Shown here piece by piece: positions 43,428-52,371 of a stretch of 64,000 nt of DNA. The notes beneath the pieces are model-generated. The model saw only the letters and a list, made by a program, of their open reading frames with translations. It searched no databases and was not told the origin of the DNA. Within the stretch, counting starts at the first letter, position 1. The number at the start of each line of letters is the position of its first letter. The DNA comes from Geodermatophilaceae bacterium URHB0062 (GTDB lineage: Bacteria; Actinomycetota; Actinomycetes; Mycobacteriales; Geodermatophilaceae): assembly GCA_000620185.1 (NCBI GenBank), contig JHVO01000011.1, forward strand, positions 168,302 through 232,301, written 5' to 3'. The position numbers and the translations under genes are program-made.

Positions 43428-44188
43428 GCGAGGGCGGCACGCGACCCGAGTTCGACGGGCTCGTCGCGGTGGTCACCGGGGCGGCGTCGGGGATCGGCCT
43501 GGCGACCGCACTCGAGCTGGCCGCGCGCGGCGCGACGGTCGCGGCCGTGGACCGCGACACCGCGGGCGTGCCGGAACCGCTGCACGCCTACGAGTGCGAC
43601 GTCACCGACAGCGCAGGGGTGGCCCGCACCGTCGAGCGCATCGCCGCCGATCTCGGCGGGATCGACGTGCTGGTCAACAACGCCGGCATCGGCGCCCAGG
43701 GCACCGTCGCCGACAACGACGCCGACGAGTGGCTCCGGGTGCTCGACGTGAACGTCGTCGGCATCGCCCGCATGTCGGCCGCGGCGCTGCCCTATCTCCG
43801 CCGCTCGGGCGCCGCCGCCGTCGTCAACACCGCCTCGATCGCGGCCCTGGTGGGCCTGCCCCGCCGCGCGGTCTACACCGCGAGCAAGGGCGCGGTGCTC
43901 GCGCTGACCCGCGCGATGGCGGCCGACCACGTCCGCGAGGGCATCCGGGTCAACTGCGTGAGCCCGGGCACCGCCAACACGCCCTGGGTCCAGCGGCTGC
44001 TCGCCTCGGCCGAGGACCCCGAGGCCGAGGCGGCGCGGCTGGCCGCCCGCCAGCCCACCGGCCGGCTCGTGGAGGCGGACGACGTCGCGCAGGCCATCGT
44101 GTACCTCGCCTCGCCGCGCAGCGGCTCGGTCACCGGCACGTCCCTGTCCGTGGACGGTGGCATGGCCGGGTTCCAGCTCCCCTCCTGA
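43424..44188 (+). CDS. SDR oxidoreductase, probable 2-keto-3-deoxy-L-fuconate dehydrogenase
   Basis: 254 aa, classical SDR. The NAD motif is [16 protein letters not shown] follows, and the catalytic Ser, Tyr and Lys are in VVNTASIAA and VYTASKGAV. Together with fuconate dehydratase and the diketo-acid hydrolase it matches the fourth step of the L-fucose oxidation route described for Xanthomonas. It could alternatively be an L-fucose dehydrogenase, because that reaction is also catalysed by SDRs, but the aldo/keto reductase in the same operon can fill that slot. Confidence 0.85.
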   Translation: MSEGGTRPEFDGLVAVVTGAASGIGLATALELAARGATVAAVDRDTAGVPEPLHAYECDVTDSAGVARTVERIAADLGGIDVLVNNAGIGAQGTVADNDADEWLRVLDVNVVGIARMSAAALPYLRRSGAAAVVNTASIAALVGLPRRAVYTASKGAVLALTRAMAADHVREGIRVNCVSPGTANTPWVQRLLASAEDPEAEAARLAARQPTGRLVEADDVAQAIVYLASPRSGSVTGTSLSVDGGMAGFQLPS

Positions 44189-44231
44189 CCCACCGCCGCC
44201 GGTCGGCGGCGCCCCCCGAGGAAGGACGACC

Positions 44232-45506
44232 GTGAGCTCCATCGCCACGATCGAGACGTTCGACATCCGCTTCCCGACGTCGACGTCGCTCGACGGCTCG
44301 GACGCGATGAACCCCGACCCCGACTACTCGGCGGCCTACCTGCGGCTGGGCACCGACGCCGGCGACGAGGGCCACGGGTTCGTGTTCACCATCGGCCGCG
44401 GCAACGACGTCCAGCTCGCCGCCGTGCGGGAGGTCGCCGAGCTGGTGCGCGGCGTCGAGGTCGAGCCGCTGCTCGCCGACATGGGCACCACCTGGCGGCG
44501 GTTCGTGCACGACTCGCAGCTGCGGTGGCTGGGCCCCGAGAAGGGCGTCATGCACATGGCCATCGGCGCGGTGGTCAACGCCCTGTGGGACCTCAAGGCC
44601 AAGCGGGCGGGCAAGCCGCTCTGGCTGCTGCTCAGCGAGATGACGCCCCGCGAGCTGGTCGACCTGGTCGACTTCCGGTACCTCACCGACGCCCTGACGC
44701 CGGAGCAGGCCCTGGAGATCCTCGAGGCCGCCGCCCCCGGCCGGGAGGAGCGCCGCCGGTGGCTGGTGGAGAACGGTTATCCGGCCTACACCACGACGCC
44801 GGGGTGGCTCGGCTACGACGACGAGAAGCTGGTGCGGCTGGCGAAGGAGGCCGTCGCCGACGGCTTCGACCAGATCAAGCTCAAGGTCGGCAGCGACATC
44901 GAGGAGGACGTCCGCCGGCTCCGGCTGGCCCGGGAGGCGGTCGGCCCGGACATCCGCATCGCCATCGACGCCAACCAGCGGTGGGACGTCGAGCAGGCGA
45001 TCGCCTGGACGACGCGGCTCGCGCCCTTCGACCTCGCGTGGATCGAGGAGCCGACCAGCCCGGACGACGTGCTCGGCCACGCGCGCATCGCCCGCGAGGT
45101 CGCCCCGGTGCCCGTCGCGACCGGTGAGCACATGGCCAACCGGGTGATCGCCAAGCAGCTGCTCCAGTCGGGGGCCGTGCAGGTGCTGCAGATCGACGCC
45201 ACGCGCGTCGCCGGGGTCAACGAGAACGTCGCGAACCTCCTGCTGGCCGCCCGCTTCGGTGTCCGTGTCTGCCCGCATGCCGGCGGCGTGGGGCTGTGCG
45301 AGGCCGTGCAGCACCTGTCGATGTTCGACTTCGTCGCGGTGTCGGGCACGGTCGAGGACCGCTACATCGAGTACGTCGACCACCTGCACGAGCACTTCGT
45401 GGTGCCGACCGACGTGCGCGCCGGCCGCTACTGGCCGCCGTCGGCCCCCGGCGCGGGCACCGAGATGTTGCCCGGGTCCGTCGAGCAGTACCTCTTCGCG
45501 GGCTGA
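44232..45506 (+). CDS. fucD: L-fuconate dehydratase (enolase superfamily)
   Basis: 424 aa. It removes water from L-fuconate to give 2-keto-3-deoxy-L-fuconate. The residues known for Xanthomonas campestris FucD (Lys218/220, Asp248, Glu274, Glu301, His351) appear with a steady offset of two: Lys216 and Lys218 in IKLKVG, Asp246 in IDANQRW, Glu272 in [10 protein letters not shown], Glu299 in ATGEHMA and His349 in VCPHAGG. This register match makes the function unusually secure. The GTG at 44232 follows GAGGAAGG. L-galactonate or D-arabinonate may also be accepted. Confidence 0.93.
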   Translation: MSSIATIETFDIRFPTSTSLDGSDAMNPDPDYSAAYLRLGTDAGDEGHGFVFTIGRGNDVQLAAVREVAELVRGVEVEPLLADMGTTWRRFVHDSQLRWLGPEKGVMHMAIGAVVNALWDLKAKRAGKPLWLLLSEMTPRELVDLVDFRYLTDALTPEQALEILEAAAPGREERRRWLVENGYPAYTTTPGWLGYDDEKLVRLAKEAVADGFDQIKLKVGSDIEEDVRRLRLAREAVGPDIRIAIDANQRWDVEQAIAWTTRLAPFDLAWIEEPTSPDDVLGHARIAREVAPVPVATGEHMANRVIAKQLLQSGAVQVLQIDATRVAGVNENVANLLLAARFGVRVCPHAGGVGLCEAVQHLSMFDFVAVSGTVEDRYIEYVDHLHEHFVVPTDVRAGRYWPPSAPGAGTEMLPGSVEQYLFAG

Positions 45507-46474
45507 TGACCACGGTGCGGCGGGAGCGGCTCGACCTCGGCCGCCTGGGTTACGGCGCGGCCGCGGTCGGCAACCTCTACCGGGCCGTCGACGACGAGTC
45601 GGCCCGGCGGCTGCTCGACGCGGCGTGGGACGCCGGCGTTCGCTACTACGACACCGCGCCGCACTACGGGCTCGGGCTCTCCGAGCGCCGGCTCGGCGAG
45701 ATGCTGCGCGGCCGGCCGCGCGAGGAGTTCGTCCTCTCCACCAAGGTCGGGCGGCTGCTGCTGCCCGACCCGGAGGGGGCGGGGCGCCGGGACGACGATC
45801 TCTTCGAGGTGCCCGCCGACCACCGCCGGGTGTGGGACTTCTCGGAGTCGGGCATCCGGCGCAGCCTTGAGGAATCGCTGCGCCGGCTGGGCCTGGACTC
45901 GGTCGACGTGCTCTACCTGCACGACGTCGAGCGCAGTGGCGATGCCCACCAGGCCATCGACTCGGGTGTCGCGGCGCTGGCGCGGATGCGCGACGAGGGG
46001 CTGGTCCGGGCCATCGGCATCGGGTCGTCCGATCTCGGGGCGATCGAGCGGGCCGTGCGCACCGATGCGGTCGACCTGGTGATGCTGCCCGGCCGGTACA
46101 CCCTGCTCGAGGCGCCGGCGCAGGACGTCGTCCTGCCGCTGTGCGAGGAGAAGGGCGTCGGGATCGTCAACGTCGCCGTCTTCAACTCCGGGCTGCTGGC
46201 CACCCCGGAGCCCAGCGAGTCGTCGCCCTACGAATACCGGCAGGCCCCGGCGGACAAGCTCCGGCGTGCCCAGGAGCTGGCCCGCGCGTGCCGCGAGGTG
46301 GGCGTCGAGCTGCCGACGGCGGCCCTGCAGTTCAGCGCCCGGCACCCGGCCGTGGTGTCCGTCGTCGTCGGTGCCGACACCCCCGAGCAGATCCGGCAGA
46401 ACGCCGAGCGCATGAGCGCGCCCGTGCCCGACGAGCTGTGGCAGGTGCTGGCCGAGCGGGGGCTGCTGCCGTGA
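45506..46474 (+). CDS. Aldo/keto reductase, probable L-fucose dehydrogenase
   Basis: 322 aa. The AKR tetrad is Asp49 and Tyr54 (YYDTAPHYG), Lys80 (LSTKVG) and His139 (YLHDVE). This group is often labelled D-threo-aldose 1-dehydrogenase and oxidises L-fucose and similar sugars at C1 to the lactone. The ATG overlaps the dehydratase stop by one base. It would feed the lactonase encoded immediately after it, so it is the predicted entry step. Confidence 0.88.
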   Translation: MTTVRRERLDLGRLGYGAAAVGNLYRAVDDESARRLLDAAWDAGVRYYDTAPHYGLGLSERRLGEMLRGRPREEFVLSTKVGRLLLPDPEGAGRRDDDLFEVPADHRRVWDFSESGIRRSLEESLRRLGLDSVDVLYLHDVERSGDAHQAIDSGVAALARMRDEGLVRAIGIGSSDLGAIERAVRTDAVDLVMLPGRYTLLEAPAQDVVLPLCEEKGVGIVNVAVFNSGLLATPEPSESSPYEYRQAPADKLRRAQELARACREVGVELPTAALQFSARHPAVVSVVVGADTPEQIRQNAERMSAPVPDELWQVLAERGLLP

Positions 46475-47322
46475 CCGGACCGTCTGCGTCGTCCCCGATC
46501 GACGCGCACCTGCACGTGTGGGACCTGACGGTCAACCGCTACTCCTGGCTCGGGCCCCAGCACGGCCCGCTGTACCGCACCTTCTCCCCGGACGAGGCGC
46601 GGCAGGAGCTGGCCGGCAGCGGGGTGGGCAGCGCGATCCTGGTGCAGGCGGAGGACTCGGTCGCCGAGGCCGAGTTCATGCTCGACATCGCCGACCGCTC
46701 CGACTGGGTGGCCGGTGTCGTCGGCTGGGTGCCGCTCGAGGAGCCGGACGCGGCGGCGGAGACGCTCGAGCGGTTCCTCGCCCACCCGCGGTTCTGCGGG
46801 GTGCGGCAGCTCGTGCACGACGACCCGCGGCCCGACGTCCTCGATCTGCCGCCGGTGCGCGCGTCGCTGCGGCACCTGGCGGCCGCGGGCGTGCCGCTGG
46901 ACGTGCCCGACGCCTGGCCGCGGCACCTCGCTCAGGCCGGCCGGCTGGCCGACGAGGTCCCGGACCTCGTGGTCGTCGTCGATCACCTCGCCAAGCCGCC
47001 CCGCGGGCTGCCCGAGCTGGGGGAGTGGCGCGCGCAGATGGCAGAGGTGGCGCGCCGCCCCACCACCGTCGCCAAGGTGTCCGGGCTGCGCCGGGCCGGC
47101 CAGCCCTACACGGTGGAGGCGCTGCGGCCGGTGTGGGAGACCGCGCTCGAGCTCTTCGGGCCGGACCGGCTGATGTTCGGCAGCGACTGGCCGATGACCG
47201 TGCCGGACGGCGGCTATGGGCCCACCTACGAGGTGCTCAGGGCGCTGATCGGCGAGCTCTCGCCGGCCGAGCAGCAGGACGTGCTCGGCGGCACGGCCCG
47301 CCGGGTCTACCGGTTGAGCTGA
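46471..47322 (+). CDS. Amidohydrolase, probable L-fuconolactonase
   Basis: 283 aa, amidohydrolase/PF04909 TIM barrel. The N-terminal metal motif is IDAHLHVWD; VVDHLAKPP and MFGSDWPMT carry the later His and Asp. Such enzymes open L-fucono- and L-rhamnono-lactones in known deoxy-sugar routes. The GTG overlaps the AKR stop (GTGA). Its 3' end overlaps the convergent reductase gene by 16 nt. It completes dehydrogenase, lactonase, dehydratase, dehydrogenase and hydrolase in a single operon. Confidence 0.88.
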   Translation: MTGPSASSPIDAHLHVWDLTVNRYSWLGPQHGPLYRTFSPDEARQELAGSGVGSAILVQAEDSVAEAEFMLDIADRSDWVAGVVGWVPLEEPDAAAETLERFLAHPRFCGVRQLVHDDPRPDVLDLPPVRASLRHLAAAGVPLDVPDAWPRHLAQAGRLADEVPDLVVVVDHLAKPPRGLPELGEWRAQMAEVARRPTTVAKVSGLRRAGQPYTVEALRPVWETALELFGPDRLMFGSDWPMTVPDGGYGPTYEVLRALIGELSPAEQQDVLGGTARRVYRLS

Positions 47323-47945
47323 GGCCGGGCGCCGGGAAGTCTGGCGACGCGGCGATAGCGGATGTGCGTGCTCAGCGGTGAGTGGAGCACCTCGGCGGGC
47401 TCGAAGCCGAAGGACTCCACCCCGTCGAAGATGCGCTCGCCCGACCCGAGCAGGACCGGTGCGATGTCGAGGGTCAGCTCGTCGATCACGCCGGCGATCA
47501 GGGCCTGGCGAACCGTCGAGGCACCCCCGGCGATGTCCACGCCCTTGTCCCCGGCGGCTTCGCACGCTGCCGCGTAGGCCGCGTCGAAGCCCTCGGTGAC
47601 GAAGTGGAAGGTCGTGCCGCCCTCCATCGGGATCGGGTCGTGCTCGTGATGGGTCAGCACGAACACCGGCGCGTGGTACGGCGGTTCGGGCCCCCACCAC
47701 CCGGTCCATTCCTCGTCCCAGTTCCCGCGGATCGGGCCGAACATGTTCCGGCCCATCACGTACGCGCCCCGCGGGCGCATGAGCCACCCGGTCGCGACCT
47801 TGTCGGCATCGTTGGCCCGCGGGTCGCCGATGTGCCAGCCGTGCAGCTCCATCCCCCGCTTGCCGAGGGGGTTCTCGCGGCTCTGGTCGGGCCCGGCGAC
47901 GAAGCCGTCGAGCGAGATCGACATGTGGCAGGTGGTGTCCGTCAC
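47307..47945 (-). CDS. Dihydrofolate reductase family protein (RibD C-terminal-like)
   Basis: 212 aa. The fold is seen in HMSISLDGFVAGPDQ, VMGRNMFGP and the C-terminal LTLDIAPVLLGSGERIFDG; DIAGGASTVRQALIAGVI is the NADPH loop. GTG at 47945 gives the family length. Members are numerous and mostly unassigned. It lies between the two sugar operons but is convergent with one and 96 nt beyond the other, so no role in sugar use is implied. Confidence 0.85.
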   Translation of the reverse strand: MTDTTCHMSISLDGFVAGPDQSRENPLGKRGMELHGWHIGDPRANDADKVATGWLMRPRGAYVMGRNMFGPIRGNWDEEWTGWWGPEPPYHAPVFVLTHHEHDPIPMEGGTTFHFVTEGFDAAYAAACEAAGDKGVDIAGGASTVRQALIAGVIDELTLDIAPVLLGSGERIFDGVESFGFEPAEVLHSPLSTHIRYRRVARLPGARPQLNR

Positions 47946-48041
47946 CGCGAACCTCTCGAGGGAGTGCGACGTGCAAGCGGTCGTGCGGACGCTAGCAGCA
48001 CCGCACGCGGCGTACGCCCTGGTGAGAGCAGGCAGTCGTCG

Positions 48042-48869
48042 TCAGAGCACGCGGACCAGCGGCGGTACGGAGCGTCCGTCGGCCGCCCGCTCCAGCTCCA
48101 CCTCGAAGCGCGACCGGTCCCCGCGGTGGTAGGCCACGAACGTCTCCACGGGCCGGTTGTCCGCGCCGAAGCTGACGTTGGTCAGCTTGAGAACCGGTGC
48201 GTTGCGGGCGATGCCGAGGTCGCGCGCCATCGCACCACCGGCGCTGTGCGCCTCGACCCCACGGCGGCTGCGCGTCAGCCGCAACCCGTACCGGCGCTCG
48301 AGCAGGCCGTACAACGACTGCTCCCGGAGGTCCTGGTCCACCAGGTCGGGGGCCAGCGCGGCCGGGACGTGGCTGACCGCGTAGACCCAGGGCTCGTCGT
48401 CGACGAACCGCAGCCGCTCGACGACGACGACGGCCGTGCCCTCCGGGACATCGAGACGCGCGGCCACGTCCGGGTCGGCGGCCTCCACCTGCTGTCTGCG
48501 CACCTCGCTCCGCAACGTCCGGCCCATCGCGGCGACGTCCTCGTGCAGGCCGGTGAGCGACTGCACGAGGCTCTGCGAGGTCAGCTGGGGCGCCACGAAG
48601 GTGCCCCGGCCCTTGATCCGCTCCAGCGCCCCCTCGTACTGCAGTTCCGACAGCGCCTGCCGGACGACCGGTCGCGAGACCCCGTACTGCTCGCAGAGCT
48701 CGTGATCGCCCGGCAGCCGGTCACCGGGACGCAGGCCGCGCTCGGTGATGTCGGCGCGGAGGATGTCCTTGAGCTGCCTGTAGAGCGGCACGGGGGATGC
48801 CTTGTCGAGGCCGCGCCCGGTCGGCGCGGCGTCGTGCGCCGCGGTGTGGCCGTCGACGGTCACGGTCAC
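48042..48869 (-). CDS. GntR-family regulator, HutC/UTRA type
   Basis: 275 aa. The winged helix-turn-helix (about 27-95) contains PLYRQLKDILRADI, PGDRLPGDHELCEQYGVSR and KGRGTFVAP. The C-terminal UTRA ligand domain (about 120-270) includes ERLRFVDDEPWVYAVSHVP and HSAGGAMARDLGIARNAPVLKL. It is the last gene of the six-gene operon, overlapping the aldolase stop by 4 nt. It most likely binds the dyads in the divergent region at 53919-53953 and senses a sugar phosphate or acid. Confidence 0.92.
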   Translation of the reverse strand: MTVTVDGHTAAHDAAPTGRGLDKASPVPLYRQLKDILRADITERGLRPGDRLPGDHELCEQYGVSRPVVRQALSELQYEGALERIKGRGTFVAPQLTSQSLVQSLTGLHEDVAAMGRTLRSEVRRQQVEAADPDVAARLDVPEGTAVVVVERLRFVDDEPWVYAVSHVPAALAPDLVDQDLREQSLYGLLERRYGLRLTRSRRGVEAHSAGGAMARDLGIARNAPVLKLTNVSFGADNRPVETFVAYHRGDRSRFEVELERAADGRSVPPLVRVL

Positions 48870-49519
48870 GGCGCGCCGCGCAGCGTGGTGGCCTCGGCGG
48901 CCAGCCGCTCGATCGTGGCCCAGTCGCCGGAGCCGACGGCCGATCCCGGCGTCAGCCACGAGCCGCCGACGCAGCCCACATTCGGCAGGGCGAGGTACTC
49001 GGCGGCGTTGGCCAGGCTGATGCCGCCGGTCGGGCAGAAGCTCACGTCCTGGACCGGCCCGGCGACCGCCCGCAGGTAGGCCGTTCCGCCCGACGCCTCG
49101 GCCGGGAAGAACTTCATCGCGTGCTGGCCGTGCTCCCGCAGACGAAGGATCTCGGTCAGCGTGCTCGCGCCGGCCAGCAGGGGCAGACCGGTGTCGAGGA
49201 CGGCGGAGAGCAGCCGGTCGGTCGCCCCCGGCGTGACGATGAACCGGGCTCCGGCGCGCTGGGCGGCGGCCGCCTCCTCCGGGGTGGTGACCGTGCCGGC
49301 GCCGACGACGGTCTCGGGCACCTCCGCGGCGACGCGCTCGATGGACGCCAGCCCGGCCGGCGTGCGCAGCGTGATCTCCATGATCCGCACCCCGCCCCGG
49401 GCCAGGGCGCGGGCCAGCGGCACGGCGTCCTCGGCGTCGTCGAGGACGACGACCGGCACGACGGGGCTGATGCGGAGAAGGTCTTGGCCGGTGGCGAGCG
49501 CCTCGGTGTCGGTGGTCAT
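48866..49519 (-). CDS. 2-keto-3-deoxy-6-phosphogluconate (KDPG) family aldolase
   Basis: 217 aa. Class I aldolase splitting a 2-keto-3-deoxy acid phosphate into pyruvate and an aldehyde. The Schiff-base Lys is K136 in MKFFPAEASGG and the catalytic Glu is E48 in IMEITLRT, both three positions after the E. coli numbering. The Walker-like FCPTGGISLANA phosphate site is present. The exact substrate is open because no 6-phosphogluconate dehydratase is encoded here. It is followed by GntR with a 4-nt overlap. Confidence 0.9.
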   Translation of the reverse strand: MTTDTEALATGQDLLRISPVVPVVVLDDAEDAVPLARALARGGVRIMEITLRTPAGLASIERVAAEVPETVVGAGTVTTPEEAAAAQRAGARFIVTPGATDRLLSAVLDTGLPLLAGASTLTEILRLREHGQHAMKFFPAEASGGTAYLRAVAGPVQDVSFCPTGGISLANAAEYLALPNVGCVGGSWLTPGSAVGSGDWATIERLAAEATTLRGAP

Positions 49520-49571
49520 GCTCGTCCTCTCGCTGCGGTGGGAGCCCCGGGCGCGTGCCGGTCGGGGCGGG

Positions 49572-50492
49572 TCATGGTCGGGGGTTCCAGCTGAGCCAGC
49601 GGGCCGGGTTGTCGACCAGCACGCCGGCCAGCGCGGCCTCGCCCAGTGCCGAGCGCAGCCGCGGGACGAACCGGTCGAAGAGGTACGCGAGGCCGGGCAT
49701 GCCGCCGTAGCTGACATAGCGGGTGCGGCGGGCGACGTCCCCACCCAGGAGCACGCGGTCGCCCGCGCCACCCGCGACCACGGCCGCCAGGCAGTCGATC
49801 AGCACCGAGTCGGGCCAGCGCTGATGCCGGGCCGCGCCGTCGTAGCCGAGGTAGGCGCCGCGCGCGGCCAGCTCGCAGTGCAGCCCCGGGTCGGGGTTGC
49901 GGTCCGCATGGGCGAGGGCCACCCGGTCGGCGGGGCACCCCTCGGCCGCCAGCAGGTCCAGCACCTCGTGGCCGGCGCTCCCGTGCTCGAGGTGCACCAT
50001 CACGGGTGCGCCGGTGTCGGCGGCGAGCCGGCCGACGGCGACCAGCACCCGCCGCTCGAACACGGTCAGCGACCAGTACCCGGCGCCGGCCTTGACGGCA
50101 CCGGCCTTGACCGTCGTGCCGTCCATGCCGACCTCCAGGTCACCCCGGAAGCGGTCGGTCAGCTGCTCCACGGTGTCGTCGAGCAGCGGCGACCCGGCGG
50201 CGTAGTGCGCCTCCCGGTGCGCACCGGTGACGTGCACGATCCGCAGCCCCGTGGCCGCCGACACCCGCGCCACCGCCTCGGGCCGGCGGCCGAGCCCCGT
50301 GGGCGTCGCCTCGACCATCGCCCCGGCCCCGGCCGCGCGCAGAAGACCGGCCTCGCCCCGGCTGGCCGCTTCGTCGTCCAGGTCGTCGCCGGGCAGCAGG
50401 GGGGAGATCTGGAAGAGATGCTCGTGGTAGTCCGTGGCGCCCAGCTCAGCGGGAACGACGTCCCCGAGGACGGTGCGGACCCGCATGGTCAT
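49572..50492 (-). CDS. Phosphotriesterase-family amidohydrolase, probable sugar (phospho)lactonase
   Basis: 306 aa. The bimetal site is seen in TDYHEHLF, VKAGAVKAGAG (bridging Lys), MVHLEHGS, LAHADRNPDPG and LGGDVARRTRY. Relatives in COG1735 hydrolyse phosphorylated sugar lactones such as D-xylono-1,4-lactone-5-phosphate, so a lactonase role is more likely than phosphotriester cleavage. The ATG at 50492 overlaps the previous stop by 4 nt (ATGA). It ends 53 nt before the aldolase start. Confidence 0.85.
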   Translation of the reverse strand: MTMRVRTVLGDVVPAELGATDYHEHLFQISPLLPGDDLDDEAASRGEAGLLRAAGAGAMVEATPTGLGRRPEAVARVSAATGLRIVHVTGAHREAHYAAGSPLLDDTVEQLTDRFRGDLEVGMDGTTVKAGAVKAGAGYWSLTVFERRVLVAVGRLAADTGAPVMVHLEHGSAGHEVLDLLAAEGCPADRVALAHADRNPDPGLHCELAARGAYLGYDGAARHQRWPDSVLIDCLAAVVAGGAGDRVLLGGDVARRTRYVSYGGMPGLAYLFDRFVPRLRSALGEAALAGVLVDNPARWLSWNPRP

Positions 50493-51400
50493 CGGACGCT
50501 CTCGGCCGCTTCCGCGAGGCGCGCCACGAGCGCGGACTCCATCGTCAGGTCGAACACCTCGGCGACCACCTGCGACCAGCCGTGGATGAAGTACCGCCAC
50601 CCGTCGACGACGGTGAGGTCGCGCTCCTCCTGCTGCGCGCGGGCCTGGGCGAGGAACTCCAGCGGGCCGCGGTAGTTCAGCTCCCAGACCACCGACTTCG
50701 CGGGGAACGCGGCGGTCGACGGCAGCGGCGAGCCCGGGCGGTCCTTGCCGAGGCCGGTGGCGTTGACGACCAGGCTGCGTGGCGGCAGCGCGGCCAGTTC
50801 CGCGGTCACGTCCGCGTCGGCGGCGGTCACGGTCCGCAGCTCCACCTGCGGCGCGTGGGCCGTCAGCACCTCGCGCAGGTGGCGCAGCCGTTCCGGCTCG
50901 ACGTCGACGAAGGTCATGCGCGCCGGGGCGTCCGTGCGCTGACCGAGGTACCAGCCGATCGCCGTCCCGGCACCTCCCGCGCCCAGGCACAGGACCTCCG
51001 CACTGCCGGCGAAGTGGTCGTCGTCGAGGACCTCCTCGAGCGAGAGGCCGGCGGTCAGCGGGTCCTTCGCCGCGCCCAGGGTGCGGCCGTCGCGCAGCGC
51101 GATCGAGGAGATCTCCCCGACGCTCGCGGCGAACTCGTCCACCTCGTCGAACATGTCGCGGGCGGCGTCGAAGAGCGCGATCTTGTGGGTGGTGACCAGC
51201 GCCCCCACGCACGCGGGGTCGCGCTGGAGGGTCGCGACCGCCTCCCGGTAGCTCTCGGGGGGTGCGTCGAGGGGGATGTCGAGGCCCACGAGCTCGGCGT
51301 CGAGACCGAGGATGTCCGACCAGAGCGGGAACACCTTCATGATCGACGACGACGCGGTGCTGACTCCGACGAACCGCATGCGACGGGGGCTCCCGCTCAC
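50489..51400 (-). CDS. Shikimate dehydrogenase-like oxidoreductase
   Basis: 303 aa. The shikimate dehydrogenase fold is shown by the catalytic Lys73 in ALVTTHKIALFD and the Rossmann motif VLCLGAGGAGTAIGWYL, then VNATGLGKDRPGSP. The N-terminal substrate loop differs from AroE (VGVSTASSSIMKVFP), so it is probably not the biosynthetic enzyme. It would oxidise or reduce a polyol-like acid or hydroxyl in the sugar pathway. GTG at 51400 follows GGAGG and overlaps the upstream stop by 4 nt. Confidence 0.85.
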   Translation of the reverse strand: MSGSPRRMRFVGVSTASSSIMKVFPLWSDILGLDAELVGLDIPLDAPPESYREAVATLQRDPACVGALVTTHKIALFDAARDMFDEVDEFAASVGEISSIALRDGRTLGAAKDPLTAGLSLEEVLDDDHFAGSAEVLCLGAGGAGTAIGWYLGQRTDAPARMTFVDVEPERLRHLREVLTAHAPQVELRTVTAADADVTAELAALPPRSLVVNATGLGKDRPGSPLPSTAAFPAKSVVWELNYRGPLEFLAQARAQQEERDLTVVDGWRYFIHGWSQVVAEVFDLTMESALVARLAEAAESVR

Positions 51401-52371
51401 GCTCGACCTCCTGGAACGGGAACCACGGGATGGGCCGGTGGGCGGCCGGCCAGCACGGCGAGGACGCCGTCGACGGCGAGGGCGCCCATGATGTCGACGG
51501 CCTCCCGGGTCTGCGCACCGAGGTGCGGGGTGACGAGCACGCGGTCGGCGAGGTCGTCGGCGAGCAGGGGGGACGCCGAGTCGGCGCCGGCCTCGGCGGC
51601 CAGGGTGTCGGCGGCGAACCCGGCGAGCCGGCCCTCGCGGAGGGCGCGGGCGACGGCCGGCTCGTCGACCAGGTCGGCGCGGGCCGTGTTGACCAGCACC
51701 TGGTCGGCGGGGCAGGCGGCCAGCCAGGCCTCGTCGACGAGGGTGGCGCCGCCGGGCGCGTGCAGGGAGACGACCGTCGCGGTGTCGCGGATCTCCTCGA
51801 GCGTCGCGGGCCGCGCGCCGGCGGCGAGCACGTCGTCGTCGGGGGTGTACGGGTCGTACGCCAGCACCTCGCAGCCGAGCGCGCTCAGCCGTCGCGCGGC
51901 ACCGCGCCCGATGCGGCCGAAGCCGACGACCGCGGCCACCGAACCGGCGAGCTGGCGGCCGCGCGAGACGCTCCAGTCGCCGCGCCGCACGCGCCGGTCG
52001 CCGTCCGGCACGCCGCGGAGCAGGGCGAACAGCAGCGCGACGGCGAGCTCGGCGACCGCCTCGCTGTTCGCTCCGGGCGTGTTCGTGACGACGACCCCCG
52101 CGCGCGCCGCCGCGTCGAGGTCGACCGCGTCGACGCCCACGCCGTAGCGCGCGACGACGCGCAGCGCGGGTGCCGCGGCCAGATGCGCGTCCGTCACCGG
52201 CGCGGTGCCGGCGATCCAGGCGACGGCGCGGCCGAGGGCCGGCCGCAGCTCCTCGAGGTCGTGCGTGGTCGAGCCGCGCACCACGGTGAGTCCGGCGCCC
52301 TCCAGCCGGGCGACGAGGTCGACCGTGCCGCTGGAGAACGACCGCGAGGTGACGACGACGGTGCCGGTCAC
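51397..52371 (-). CDS. D-isomer-specific 2-hydroxyacid dehydrogenase
   Basis: 324 aa. The NAD motif is VVGFGRIGRGAAR, the catalytic Arg is in NTARADLVDE, and the catalytic His in VTPHLGAQT. It would interconvert a 2-keto acid and a D-2-hydroxy acid, for example 2-ketogluconate and gluconate as in GhrB-like enzymes. GTG at 52371 overlaps the kinase stop (GTGA), so it is tightly coupled to it. Confidence 0.87.
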   Translation of the reverse strand: MTGTVVVTSRSFSSGTVDLVARLEGAGLTVVRGSTTHDLEELRPALGRAVAWIAGTAPVTDAHLAAAPALRVVARYGVGVDAVDLDAAARAGVVVTNTPGANSEAVAELAVALLFALLRGVPDGDRRVRRGDWSVSRGRQLAGSVAAVVGFGRIGRGAARRLSALGCEVLAYDPYTPDDDVLAAGARPATLEEIRDTATVVSLHAPGGATLVDEAWLAACPADQVLVNTARADLVDEPAVARALREGRLAGFAADTLAAEAGADSASPLLADDLADRVLVTPHLGAQTREAVDIMGALAVDGVLAVLAGRPPAHPVVPVPGGRA

